Shown here piece after piece: positions 38,144 through 46,446 of a DNA stretch of 64,000 nt. The notes below the pieces were generated by a model. That model was not told the DNA's origin, did not search any database, and saw nothing but the letters and a program-made list of their open reading frames with translations. A program made the translations under genes and the position numbers. Every line of letters starts with the position of its first letter. Position 1 is the stretch's first letter. The stretch covers positions 248,001 to 312,000 of the forward strand of contig CAVTNU010000002.1 in NCBI GenBank assembly GCA_963736175.1, given 5' to 3'. Source of the stretch: Rhodoblastus sp963736175. GTDB lineage: Bacteria > Pseudomonadota > Alphaproteobacteria > Rhizobiales > Beijerinckiaceae.

Positions 38144-39127
38144 ATGTCGACCCAATCCCCCGCCGTCCTGTCCGCCGCCCGGCTCGCCAACCGGCGCTGG
38201 GCGGAGCTGGCCTTTGTCGTCTTTCTGGTTCTGTTGCCGTTCGCTCTGCCGAACGCCTTTTACTACGACGTCGCCATCCGCATCGCCGTCAACGCCGCGC
38301 TCGCCATCGCACTCAACCTGCTGATCGGCTACACCGGCCAGATCAGCCTCGGCCACGCCGGATTTTTCGGCCTCGGCGCCTACGGTTCGGCGATCCTGAC
38401 CAGTCATTTTGGCCAGAGTCCGATGCTCGCCTTGCTGGCCAGCGCCGTCTTCACCGGCCTGCTGGCGTTCGCCGTTGGGCGGGCGATCCTGCGGCTTGAA
38501 GGCCATTACCTCGCCATGGCCACATTGGGTTTGGGCGTCATCGTCTCCATCGTCCTGACCAACGAGACGGCGCTGACCGGCGGGCCGGACGGCATGTCGG
38601 TCGGCGATTTCGAAATCCTCGGCCATCGTCTGGCCGGCGAGCGCAATTGGTATTGGGTCTTCGCCGCCGTGCTGGCCGCCGCCGTCGTGCTGGCGGGCAA
38701 TCTCGTCGAAAGCCCCGCCGGGCGCGCCTTGCGCGCTCTGCATGGATCGCAGATCGCGGCGCGCGCCATGGGCGTTGACGCCAGCGCCTTCAAATCGCGC
38801 ATATTCGTTCTGTCCGCCGTCGCCAGCGCCGTGATCGGCTCCCTTTACGCCCATTATATCGGCTTCATCACGCCGGGCGTCGCCGGCTTTCCCAAATCGG
38901 TCGAACTGGTGACGATGGTCGTCGTCGGCGGCATGGCTTCGATCTGGGGTTCGATCCTCGGCGCCGCGTTGTTGTCGCTGCTGCCCGATCTGCTGGCGCG
39001 GTTCGAGGGGTTCGAGACCATCGCCTTCGGCGCCATTCTTGTCGGCGTGATGATCTTCCTGCCGCGCGGCATCGGGCCGAGCCTGGCGGGGCTCATAGCG
39101 CCGCGCCAGTCCGACGGGCGGAGCTGA
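38144..39127 (+). CDS. Branched-chain-type ABC transporter permease LivM
   Basis: 327 residues, multiple membrane helices, with LivM signatures NLLIGYTGQISLGHAGFFGLGAY, GHYLAMATLGLGVIVSIVL and LVTMVVVGGMASIWGSILGAALLSLLPDLL. GGGGAG precedes the ATG. Ends three bases before the LivG-type ATPase. Confidence 0.92.
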   Translation: MSTQSPAVLSAARLANRRWAELAFVVFLVLLPFALPNAFYYDVAIRIAVNAALAIALNLLIGYTGQISLGHAGFFGLGAYGSAILTSHFGQSPMLALLASAVFTGLLAFAVGRAILRLEGHYLAMATLGLGVIVSIVLTNETALTGGPDGMSVGDFEILGHRLAGERNWYWVFAAVLAAAVVLAGNLVESPAGRALRALHGSQIAARAMGVDASAFKSRIFVLSAVASAVIGSLYAHYIGFITPGVAGFPKSVELVTMVVVGGMASIWGSILGAALLSLLPDLLARFEGFETIAFGAILVGVMIFLPRGIGPSLAGLIAPRQSDGRS

Positions 39128-39130
39128 GCC

Positions 39131-39895
39131 ATGCTCGTCGTTGAAAACCTCACCAAGAATTTCGGCGGCGTCGCGGCGGTGTCGGACGTCAGCTTCAAGG
39201 TGAACAAGGGCGAAATCTACGCCGTTATCGGCCCCAACGGCGCCGGCAAGACGACGTTGTTCAATCTCATCACCGGCGTCTATACGCCGTGCGTCGGCTC
39301 GATCCGGCTGAACGACGAGGACGTCGCCGGACTGTCGCCGGAAAAATTGGCGCGGCGTGGGGTTTCGCGCACTTTTCAAAACCTGCAGGTGTCGATGAAT
39401 CTGTCGGCGCTCGAAAACGTCATGGCCGGCGCTCACCTTTCCCTGAATACAAGCTTGCTCGCCGGCATGGTCCGTTGGCCGGGCATAGCGGCGAAGGACA
39501 AGCGGCTGCGGGAAACGTGCGCCGAACTGCTCCGGTTCGTCGGCTGCGGCGCCTATGTCGACTACGCCGCGCGCTCCATGCCCTATGGCGCGTTGAAGCG
39601 TCTTGAGATCGCCCGCGCGCTCGCCGCGCAATCGAGCATTCTCTTCCTCGACGAGCCGGCCGCCGGCCTTAACCACACCGAAACCCATGAAATCGAAGAG
39701 CTGATCGCCGAACTGCGTCGGCGCGGGCTGACCGTGGTTCTGGTCGAGCACGACATGAAACTCGTGATGAATGTGGCCGACCGCATCCTCGTGCTCGACT
39801 ATGGCAAAAAGCTCGCCGAAGGAACACCGCCCGAAGTTCGCGCCAACCGCGATGTCATCGCCGCCTATCTCGGCGCCGAAAGCGCAGGAGACTGA
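39131..39895 (+). CDS. ABC transporter ATP-binding protein LivG type
   Basis: 254 residues. Walker A GPNGAGKTT, Walker B ILFLDEPAAGLN and the LivG-type C-terminal block HDMKLVMNVADRILVLDYGKKLAEGTP. The signature loop reads MPYGALKRLEIARAL, the usual degenerate LivG form. Pairs with the LivF-type subunit encoded next. Confidence 0.92.
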   Translation: MLVVENLTKNFGGVAAVSDVSFKVNKGEIYAVIGPNGAGKTTLFNLITGVYTPCVGSIRLNDEDVAGLSPEKLARRGVSRTFQNLQVSMNLSALENVMAGAHLSLNTSLLAGMVRWPGIAAKDKRLRETCAELLRFVGCGAYVDYAARSMPYGALKRLEIARALAAQSSILFLDEPAAGLNHTETHEIEELIAELRRRGLTVVLVEHDMKLVMNVADRILVLDYGKKLAEGTPPEVRANRDVIAAYLGAESAGD

Positions 39896-39898
39896 GCT

Positions 39899-41227
39899 AT
39901 GCGCGCGCTCGACATCATCGCCGCCGAACATGTCAGCCTGTGGCGCGTCAGCAATGCGCTCGGCGTTCTTGGCGCCAGAATCGCCAAGGCGCCGGATGAG
40001 ACCGACATCCACACGATCGCGCTGATCGCCGATTATCTCGACGGCTTTGCCGAACGGCTGCATCATCCCAAGGAAAACGACTATCTCTTCGCCCGCGTCC
40101 GCATGCGCTCGAACGAGGCCGGCGAAGTCATCGACAAGCTGGCGCGGGACCATGACGCGACGCCGCTGCAGGTCTTGCGCATCGGCGAACTGGCGCGTTC
40201 GAGCGGCGCCTGGAGCGAAGAAAAAATAGCCGACCTGCGCGAAGAGATCGACAGTTTCCGCGCGCGCCTGACCGAACATATGAGCCTTGAGGAAGAGGTC
40301 GTCTTTCCGCTGGCGCGCGCCGTCCTGACGCCCGCCGACTGGGAGGCGGTCGACGGCGCTTTCGCGGCCCATATCGATCCCTTCGGCGATCCCGCCGCGG
40401 AAGGCGACATCGTTGTGCTGCGCTCTCGCGTCGCCCAGCTTCTGCCGGCGCCGGAGGGCTTTGGCGGACACAGCGAAAAGGTCGCCGTCGCCGTTCGCTC
40501 GCCGCGCTCGGACGGCGCGGAGGCGCTGTTGGAGATTTCCGGTCTGGTGTGCCGCTATGGCCGCATCGAGGCCTTGCATGGCGTCAGCATCGTCGTGCGG
40601 CCCGGCGAACTCGTGGCTTTGGTGGGCGCCAATGGCGCCGGCAAGACCACGCTGCTGCGCGCCATTTCCGGAATCGCGCCGATCGCTGGCGGAACCATGC
40701 GCTTTGGCGGGCGGGATATGACGCGGCTGTCCCCGGATGCGCGCGTGCGCGCCGGCGTCGCGCAGGTTCCAGAAGGTCGCCAGGTTTTCGCGCCGATGAG
40801 CATCGAAGACAATCTGTTGATGGGCGCCTATACGCGCCCGGCCCATGAGATCGACGCCGCCAAGGAAGAAGTCTACGACCTGTTCCCGATCCTGCGCGAG
40901 CGGCGCAAATCGCCGGCGGGCGCCTTGTCGGGCGGCCAGCAGCAAATGCTGGCGTTGGGCCGCGCGATGATGGCGAGGCCGAAACTGTTGTTGCTCGACG
41001 AGCCGTCGATGGGGCTGGCGCCGCTGATCGTCGAGGAAATTTTTCGCATCGTCAAAATGTTCAAGCAGGCGGGCATGACCATCCTGCTCGTCGAACAGAA
41101 CGCCCGGGCGGCCCTCACTCTGGCCGATCACGCCTATGTGCTGGAAACGGGCGTGGTGACGCTCGAGGGGCCAGGCCCCGAACTGCTCGCCATGGACGAA
41201 GTGCGGCGCGCCTATCTTGGCATGTGA
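39899..41227 (+). CDS. Hemerythrin HHE domain fused to LivF-type ABC ATPase
   Basis: 442 residues, about 190 longer than a normal LivF. Residues 1-150 form an HHE hemerythrin domain with a full diiron ligand pattern: His11, HxxxE at His55/Glu59, His85, and HxxxE at His127/Glu131. Residues about 205-442 are a standard LivF ATPase: Walker A GANGAGKTT (243-251), LSGGQ (343-347), LLLLDEPSMGLAP, ILLVEQNARAAL. The linker (150-205) is low-complexity. It closes the transporter operon, starting three bases after livG. Hemerythrin domains bind O2, NO or iron, so transport could be gated by these; this is inference. Confidence 0.93.
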   Translation: MRALDIIAAEHVSLWRVSNALGVLGARIAKAPDETDIHTIALIADYLDGFAERLHHPKENDYLFARVRMRSNEAGEVIDKLARDHDATPLQVLRIGELARSSGAWSEEKIADLREEIDSFRARLTEHMSLEEEVVFPLARAVLTPADWEAVDGAFAAHIDPFGDPAAEGDIVVLRSRVAQLLPAPEGFGGHSEKVAVAVRSPRSDGAEALLEISGLVCRYGRIEALHGVSIVVRPGELVALVGANGAGKTTLLRAISGIAPIAGGTMRFGGRDMTRLSPDARVRAGVAQVPEGRQVFAPMSIEDNLLMGAYTRPAHEIDAAKEEVYDLFPILRERRKSPAGALSGGQQQMLALGRAMMARPKLLLLDEPSMGLAPLIVEEIFRIVKMFKQAGMTILLVEQNARAALTLADHAYVLETGVVTLEGPGPELLAMDEVRRAYLGM

Positions 41228-41567
41228 CTTTTCTTGGCGGATTGCGGCGACGCGGCGTCAATGTTTGACGCGTCCTCGACATCAGAATCATCAGACGAGC
41301 GCTGCGGAAGCTTTTGCTTCGCCGGCCGTAATTTCGGTCGAGCTCCAACAACGGGAATTACGGTGACAGGACCGTCTTTACCTGTTATTTTTCTAAAAGG
41401 TAAAGACGGTCCTGTCACCGTAATCCAAGTCAGTTTTTTGCATCGAAGGGATTGTTCGCCGCGCGGCGAGGCCAATCGGCAAGGGCCGCCAAACCTCATC
41501 ATCAGCTTACCAACGCCTGTGCGGACGAAAGCGCACGCATCTGCCTCAAACTTGTCCGGGAAATAAA
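41228..41567. repeat. Intergenic stretch with long hairpin repeat, copy 1
   Basis: Contains 27-base perfect inverted arms at 41357-41383 and 41398-41424 around a 14-base loop; each arm reads inward from ATTACGGTGACAGG. The same hairpin recurs at 45104-45169. A weaker stem (GCGTCAA-TGT-TTGACGC, 41255-41271) just after the transporter operon may be part of its terminator. No gene is seen. The ATTACGGTGACAG motif resembles REP-type sequences mobilised by RAYT transposases, from memory. Confidence 0.85.
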
Positions 41568-42404
41568 ATGCACTGTAACCAGAACCGCTGCGCACAGCGC
41601 GATTTTCGCAAAGTCGTTTGCGGTTTGGCTGCGGCTTTAATGTTTTTTGCTGCGCCGATGGATGTAAATGCCTTCGGGCTTGAGACAATGATTTCAGAGT
41701 GTCCGAGATGGGTTGCTAACGCAGATCTATTCTATTCTGAATGCAAAGCGCGCGCTCGAACATTCACTAGAACGTTTTATCCCAGTGGCGGCAGCAGGGG
41801 CGAGCTAGAGCAAAACAGCGTATGGTTTTCAACGGATTCGCCCAACCCCCATTTTTTTATGGGATGCCAACTGCTCAAATCTGGAAATTTGGGATTTCTA
41901 GGAATTTATTACACGGCAATTCCCGCAGCCATAACGGAAGCCAACAGCGCGCCGCTAATCGAGGTTGGGTTTAATGGGGAGGCCGCAATCGAGATCGATG
42001 GGCACCCAGTCGCCTTTACTCCAGTTCGCCCTTTCGACACCGGCGTCGTCGAAACCCGGTGGCGTGGTCGACCAGATGTCAACTGCAATAATCCACAAAC
42101 TGCGGACGGATACTATCACGCAATGTCCAATGGATCTTCGTATTTTGATTTGTCATTATTAAAAGATCAGTCAAAAATAACATGGGGCGTCGACGATTAC
42201 AGGAGCACAAATGTATATATACGCCTGTTTTCATCAGGATTATCCCCTCAGCCAATTTGGTACGATCAAACAAAAACAGTAATAATTAATGGAGACGGAA
42301 GTATTTTATTTGAACGCGACTATTTCAATAAGCACTGTAATTTATTTAATAATCTCAAGAAGTCACACTTGCTTTCTAAGGGGCTGTGTTTGCTTATTAA
42401 GTGA
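41568..42404 (+). CDS. Hypothetical secreted protein, first gene of low-GC cassette
   Basis: 278 residues. An N-terminal signal peptide (VVCGLAAALMFFAAPMDVNAFG, cleaved near residue 37) is followed by a mature protein with several cysteines (TMISECPRW, FYSECKAR, FMGCQLL, DVNCNN, KHCNLF, GLCLL), suggesting disulfides and an exported location. Base composition is visibly A/T-richer than the flanking operons, especially after 42100. I recognise no family. It ends 14 bases before the papain-like gene, so the two are probably co-transcribed; a periplasmic partner or immunity role for the next gene is conceivable but unproven. Confidence 0.7.
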   Translation: MHCNQNRCAQRDFRKVVCGLAAALMFFAAPMDVNAFGLETMISECPRWVANADLFYSECKARARTFTRTFYPSGGSRGELEQNSVWFSTDSPNPHFFMGCQLLKSGNLGFLGIYYTAIPAAITEANSAPLIEVGFNGEAAIEIDGHPVAFTPVRPFDTGVVETRWRGRPDVNCNNPQTADGYYHAMSNGSSYFDLSLLKDQSKITWGVDDYRSTNVYIRLFSSGLSPQPIWYDQTKTVIINGDGSILFERDYFNKHCNLFNNLKKSHLLSKGLCLLIK

Positions 42405-42418
42405 CCCAAGCATGAACG

Positions 42419-43015
42419 ATGCATATTTCAGAGGATGGTGCCGCCATGGGAAACGCTTCTCTTATTACAATTGATCTTCCAAATTATCGAGTTGGGCAAT
42501 CCGGGGAGCCAGGTGTTTTGCCGGTCGGGCACGCGGGCGCGATAGTCAACAATGGCGACGGAACAGGTACGTATTATGAGTGGGGCCTTTATCAACCGAG
42601 CCAGCTTGGCACCATTACTGCCAACCCGAACGACGCTGGAAATATTAGAGCGTTAAACCTGACAGGACTTCAGTACAATTCAGCCGGAAATATCACGCAA
42701 TCGTCACTTAATGCTGCGCTAAATACGATTTTTGGCAGCAGCGGCATGTATACAACAGACACCGGTGCCGCGCTAGTTCAATCATTTACCGTTTCTCAAA
42801 GCCAACTAAGCAATATAAACAAATATTTATTGAATAAAATTGACCTAATTGGTGGGGGTCTCGACAACTATTCAATAAGGCAAGATAACGACTGCGCGTC
42901 ATTTGTTTATCAGCTCGCTGCGGCGGCGGGCGTAACCATCTCGGCAACGAGTCAAGCGGGGTATTTTTCGCAGGGCTGTTCAGTTCTCAATACAGTCCAG
43001 GCATGTCGAGTATGA
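42419..43015 (+). pseudogene. Papain-like (His...Cys) protein, N-terminal part, truncated by IS
   Basis: Open frame of 198 codons, ATG 42419 or, with AGAGGA upstream, ATG 42446 (MGNASLITIDLPNYRVGQ). VLPVGHAGAIVNNGDGTGTYYEWGLY gives a conserved-looking His block, and DNDCASFVYQLAAAAG a Cys block, the order expected of permuted NlpC/P60- or LRAT-like papain folds found among amidases and toxins. Host sequence ends at 42970; the last codons and the stop come from the inserted ISAs1-family element. A compatible C-terminal piece lies at 44204-44318. No signal peptide. Function is inferred only. Confidence 0.6.
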
Positions 43016-44203
43016 GATTGAGGTCGAGCGCTGCGCGCCATCTGGCGTTTTTGATGTTATCGCATCCTGCGGCCCTGAGCAGGTTGTAAGCGAAGGAGCG
43101 CAAGCGGGCGGCGATGTCCGGGTTCTTGCGAATGCGTGAAGCGTCCTCGGCGAAGGTGACATCGCGTACATAATGGCTGGAGTTCTCGATCCGCCAATGC
43201 CGGCGTATGTGTTCATTCCATTGTTCGGGCGTTGGACCGCTGAGCGAGGAGACCCAGAAGACGATCTCGCTCGTCTGGCTCCAATACCCGGTTTTTGCGT
43301 CGCGTTTGGACACGGAGCGCTCCAACCGCAGGACGGTTTTGATCAGCGGTTCCCATGCCGCGCCGCGGAACCACGCCTTGGCCGGAAACACCGTCAGGTC
43401 CCGCGTTTCACAGCGATTGCGGCCTTTGGATTTGCTCGTCGCGGAGCCGCTTGGCTTGCGCCCCATCGATCCAAGTTCGAGCTGGCGGCGTAGTTTCGGC
43501 TGGTTGTCCTTGACCTGCGTGAGCAGATGGTTGCCCGAAGCGATCACGCGGGCAAATCCTTTTTTTGGCAATGCTCGGCGTCGAGCGTGAAGAGGCAGCC
43601 CTTCAGACCGAGCGCCTCGATCAATTCCGGCGCCGCCGGGATTTCGTTGCTTTTCTCGTCAACCATCAGATGGCCGAGTACGATTTGATCGGCCTGGCGC
43701 AGCGCCGACAGCATATGCGCGGCCTTTCGGTCGCAAAAGGCGTCGAAACTGCCGCGCAGGGTCTTGCCGTCAACGGCAATCGCCGTGGGCCCCTCGGGCG
43801 ATGGCGGCGTTGGCAGCGACGCGGCATGGCGGCGAAACGCGTCCTCCAGAGCCGTTAAATCGATCCCTTGCAAGATCAGCCGCAAGCCCGAATAGGACGG
43901 CGCATAACGCAGGCTCAGATTGAAGGCTTTGTTCAGTCGCTGTCGATGAGCATTAACAAATTCATGCAGTTGCCGATAGGAATTGGCGCCGGCGACCATG
44001 CCCAGGATCGCATAGAGCACCACCGTCGCCAGTTCAAACCGAAGCCCTTCCCGTCGACGATGATCTGGAACCGAGCGCAAAATCTCCAGCAACGACACCG
44101 CCATACGACAACCTCCGATTCGGGTTGTCGCCTATAAATTCACACATTTTCGCTCGCTGGAATCCCCAAGCGCACTTAAAGTCTAGAGAACTGAACAGCC
44201 CTG
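42971..44203 (-). mobile_element. ISAs1-family insertion sequence
   Basis: 1,233 bp bounded by inverted repeats: left end CAGGGCTGTTCAGTTCTC at 42971, and the same 18 bases on the opposite strand ending at 44203, with similarity continuing a few bases inward. It carries one transposase in two frames. The flanking 10-mers (GTATTTTTCG left, GGGTGTCACC right) do not match, so the expected 8-10 bp target duplication is absent; a deletion or recombination after insertion is likely. It splits the papain-like gene. Confidence 0.92.
42987..44104 (-). pseudogene. ISAs1-family transposase, split by a -1 frameshift
   Basis: The first frame starts at ATG 44104 (GGAGGT upstream) and ends with TLDAEHCQKK near 43560. 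The second continues as GFARVIASGNHLLTQVKDNQP to the stop at 42987. Landmarks of the ISAs1 DDE transposase are AVDGKTLRGS, TLDAEHCQKK and HWRIENSSHYVRDVTFAEDAS. The junction is the minus-strand heptamer A-AAA-AAG (43559-43565), a canonical -1 slippery site; slipping restores HCQKKGFARVIASG exactly. This is either programmed frameshifting or a one-base homopolymer change; family members usually have one frame. Confidence 0.85.
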
Positions 44204-44318
44204 GGGTGTCACCTATAGCCCTATATTTGGTGAGCTCGAATATTGGACCGGCGGCCACGAACTCTCAACGGCCGAGCGAATGGCTGTTTTTCCCTATGAG
44301 ATTGACCCCTATGAGTGA
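44204..44318 (+). pseudogene. C-terminal remnant of the papain-like gene after the IS
   Basis: Directly after the IS right end, a frame reads VTYSPIFGELEYWTGGHELS then TAERMAVFPYEIDPYE and stops at 44316-44318. The frame and protein-like composition suggest the tail of the gene broken at 42970, making about 220 residues in total. Its TGA overlaps the ATG (44311) of the next gene, as expected for an intact operon before insertion. This is inference from continuity; no homologue was compared. Confidence 0.45.
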
Positions 44319-44952
44319 TCTGCCGCCAAAATCCCCACGATTAAAAAATCCCAAGGCGGGATCAAGTAAAGCACGAACAATCGTTCAGCAGAATTTGTCG
44401 GATGGGTCACGCATATCCGAAGGCGTTCCCGATACGATTAAACTCGCTGTCGCATCTGCGATCATGGCGTTTTCCGAAATGGAGATGAGCGCCGAGCATT
44501 TTATATGGGACGTGCTTGGCCTGTCGGGGGACGACGGCAAACTGGTCACGCAGATCGACACCAAAGAGAAAATCGAGCTGTCTAGAAAACTATCCGAACG
44601 TTACGGACTACCCCTTCATCCCAACGCGCAAACGACCGCTGCGGCGTGGACCACAATCCGTTCCGCCATCGAAGCCCGGAACAAAATGGCGCATGGTGTT
44701 TGGCGCATGATCGACGGGACCACCCCTCTTGTCGTTTCTTATCGCATCCCGATTGAGCTGGGCCGCGTTAACAGCGAACACTTTCCGCTCGACCGGATCG
44801 AGGCCGTTGCCTCGACCTGCCTGAAAGTCAAAAAACTGTTCGATGCAATGTGCATCAAGATAGCGACCGACGGCAGGCCAGCAGCGCCGCCACCACCACA
44901 GGCGCCAGATGACCCGGAGTTTCCAACCGGCGGCGGTCATATTCGGCGTTAA
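44311..44952 (+). CDS. HEPN-like protein, third gene of low-GC cassette
   Basis: 213 residues from ATG 44311 (another in-frame ATG at 44296). The middle is helical: AIMAFSEMEMSAEHFIWDVLGL, then IELSRKLSERYGL, then AWTTIRSAIEARNKMAHGVW. The last segment has Arg123-Asn124-x3-His128, the R-N-x3-H pattern of HEPN ribonuclease-like domains, and the N-terminal helix with an acidic SEMEMS resembles others in that superfamily. The C-terminus is proline-rich (APPPPQAPDDP). HEPN proteins often serve in defence or toxin systems. Assignment is by motif only. Confidence 0.55.
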   Translation: MSDLPPKSPRLKNPKAGSSKARTIVQQNLSDGSRISEGVPDTIKLAVASAIMAFSEMEMSAEHFIWDVLGLSGDDGKLVTQIDTKEKIELSRKLSERYGLPLHPNAQTTAAAWTTIRSAIEARNKMAHGVWRMIDGTTPLVVSYRIPIELGRVNSEHFPLDRIEAVASTCLKVKKLFDAMCIKIATDGRPAAPPPPQAPDDPEFPTGGGHIRR

Positions 44953-45325
44953 CGTGCATAAATCAAGATTTTTGGAACGTCCGGCGCGCCCTGAATTATC
45001 TGGGCTTTTTGGTGCAAAACTCTGGCGCAGAATGCGGGCTGATTTTTCATGCCAGAGAGGCGGCTTCCGCGCCATCAGGGTCCGAGCAACGCGCCGGCCG
45101 GGAATTACGGTGACAGGACCGTCTTTACCTGTTTTTTCTAAAAGGTAAAGACGGTCCTGTCACCGTAATCCGTAATCTCGTAATCTGAAGTTGATCGCCC
45201 CATCGTCGTAATTCGAAAGTTATTGAGCGGTAGCCGAGGGGTTAACCCCAATTTTATTGAGTCGCCCCCTCGATCGAAGCGTTGCGATAGCGTAGCAATG
45301 CCACCCTTTGAAGGGGGAATTTTTC
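44953..45325. repeat. Intergenic stretch with long hairpin repeat, copy 2
   Basis: Arms at 45104-45130 and 45143-45169 are 27-base perfect inverted repeats, identical in sequence to copy 1 at 41357; only the loop is shorter (12 instead of 14 bases). GGAATTACGG precedes and CCGTAATC follows. The A/T-rich sequence after it leads into the lipoprotein gene. No gene is seen. Confidence 0.88.
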
Positions 45326-45769
45326 ATGCGTGTTTTATTGATTTTTTGCGCCGCTTTTCCTTTGGTCGGTTGCGCGACCGTAACGAAGGGCACGACGGAG
45401 CAAGTCACGATTAATTCCGAACCGGCGGGCGCTCAGGCCCGCACTTCGATAGGCGGTTCTTGCCCATTGACGCCATGCACTATCGAAGTGTCCCGGAAGT
45501 CCGAATTTTCCGTCGTCTTTTCCAAGGAAGGCTTCAAGGACCAGGAAGTTTTTGTCGGCACGAAGGTCGCCGGCAGCGGCGGCGCCGCGTTGGCCGGCAA
45601 CGTGGTGGCAGGCGGGCTCATCGGCGTCGGCGTCGATGTGGCGACGGGCGCGAGCATGGATCACTTTCCAAACCCGGTTTTTGTGACGTTGGAGCCGATT
45701 AAGCCAAACGTCCCTGAAAAGTCTCAGGGGAAGGCGAAGAAACCGCAACGCGCCACGCCGATTACGTGA
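45326..45769 (+). CDS. Small lipoprotein with PEGA-like segment
   Basis: 147 residues from ATG 45326 with AGGGGG upstream. The signal peptide ends in a lipobox (LVGC, Cys at about 16). The mature part begins ATVTKGTTEQVTINSEPAGAQ and continues SCPLTPCTIEVSRKSEFSVVFSKEGF, a PEGA-like surface-layer repeat style, then a glycine-rich hydrophobic stretch (GGAALAGNVVAGGLIGVGVDVATG) that may span or insert in a membrane. Probably an outer-membrane lipoprotein; function unknown. Confidence 0.75.
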   Translation: MRVLLIFCAAFPLVGCATVTKGTTEQVTINSEPAGAQARTSIGGSCPLTPCTIEVSRKSEFSVVFSKEGFKDQEVFVGTKVAGSGGAALAGNVVAGGLIGVGVDVATGASMDHFPNPVFVTLEPIKPNVPEKSQGKAKKPQRATPIT

Positions 45770-45822
45770 AGGCGACGCCTTACACGGTCAAATGGCGGTT
45801 TGGCGGTTTCTCGCAGGTCGAC

Positions 45823-46128
45823 CTATCGCCATTTACTTCCTTGTGTTTCAAGGTTGGCGCGCGCCAAGTCTTCCGGCGTCATGGCGATCCGGAATTCAAC
45901 TTCGGCGTTGAATACGAGAAACCATGGCTCGGATAACGCGGGTATTTCCGACGCGTCTTTGGGGTTCACGACGAGGACGCCGCCGCGCTTGCCGTCATAT
46001 TCCGAAAAATAGGCGGCCTCGGGTTTGATCTCGTCGAGAATTCGCTTCAGCTTCATCCCGGCCGACCCGTCGCGAACAAAGCTATTGAAGGGCTCCAGCG
46101 GTAGTTTGACGGTCATGAGCATACGCAT
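45823..46128 (-). CDS. Conserved hypothetical protein (small, alpha/beta)
   Basis: 101 residues, MRMLMTVKLPLEPFNSFVRD then KLKRILDEIKPEAAYFSEYDGKRGGVLVVN. GGGAGG stands just upstream of the ATG at 46128. Proteins of this type are common in Rhizobiales, and I recall them carrying doubtful names such as panthothenate synthetase; the fold looks like a small ferredoxin-like dimeric alpha/beta barrel. No catalytic residues are evident. Confidence 0.7.
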   Translation of the reverse strand: MRMLMTVKLPLEPFNSFVRDGSAGMKLKRILDEIKPEAAYFSEYDGKRGGVLVVNPKDASEIPALSEPWFLVFNAEVEFRIAMTPEDLARANLETQGSKWR

Positions 46129-46429
46129 GATTGACCTCCCTCATCGCGGTTCGTGAGATATAGGTCTTCTTGCGGCGTCTTCCTATGTCGAAACGACAAT
46201 CCGCGAGCGAATGCGCGCAGGCGCGGGCAAGGTCGCGCGCCCGCCGTTCGGCGACTTCCCCTTACCGAAAGTTTCAAGATCAGCCAGGAAGGAATTGCGA
46301 TCGAATACGGCGCCGAAATTCAAAGTCAGCATAAGTTTGGCGTAAGGTACGAAGCTTAATAATAATTACGGAAAATAATGAAAAACGTAAATCAAATACG
46401 GCTCTTTTGAATTCGCGCTAACGGTCTTA
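46129..46429. other. Intergenic stretch left of IS5-family element
   Basis: About 300 bases. GC-rich near 46200-46270, then A/T-rich from 46340 (TTAATAATAATTACGGAAAA) up to the insertion point. No convincing gene or site seen; possibly a disturbed promoter region. Confidence 0.4.
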
Positions 46430-46446
46430 GAGTCTGTCCGCGAAGT

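Noticed and set aside
37820..41131. Very long open frame (about 1,100 codons) antisense to the transporter operon
   Set aside because: The plus-strand genes have clear family motifs throughout; the antisense frame is low-complexity Arg/Gln/Asp-rich, a GC-skew shadow.
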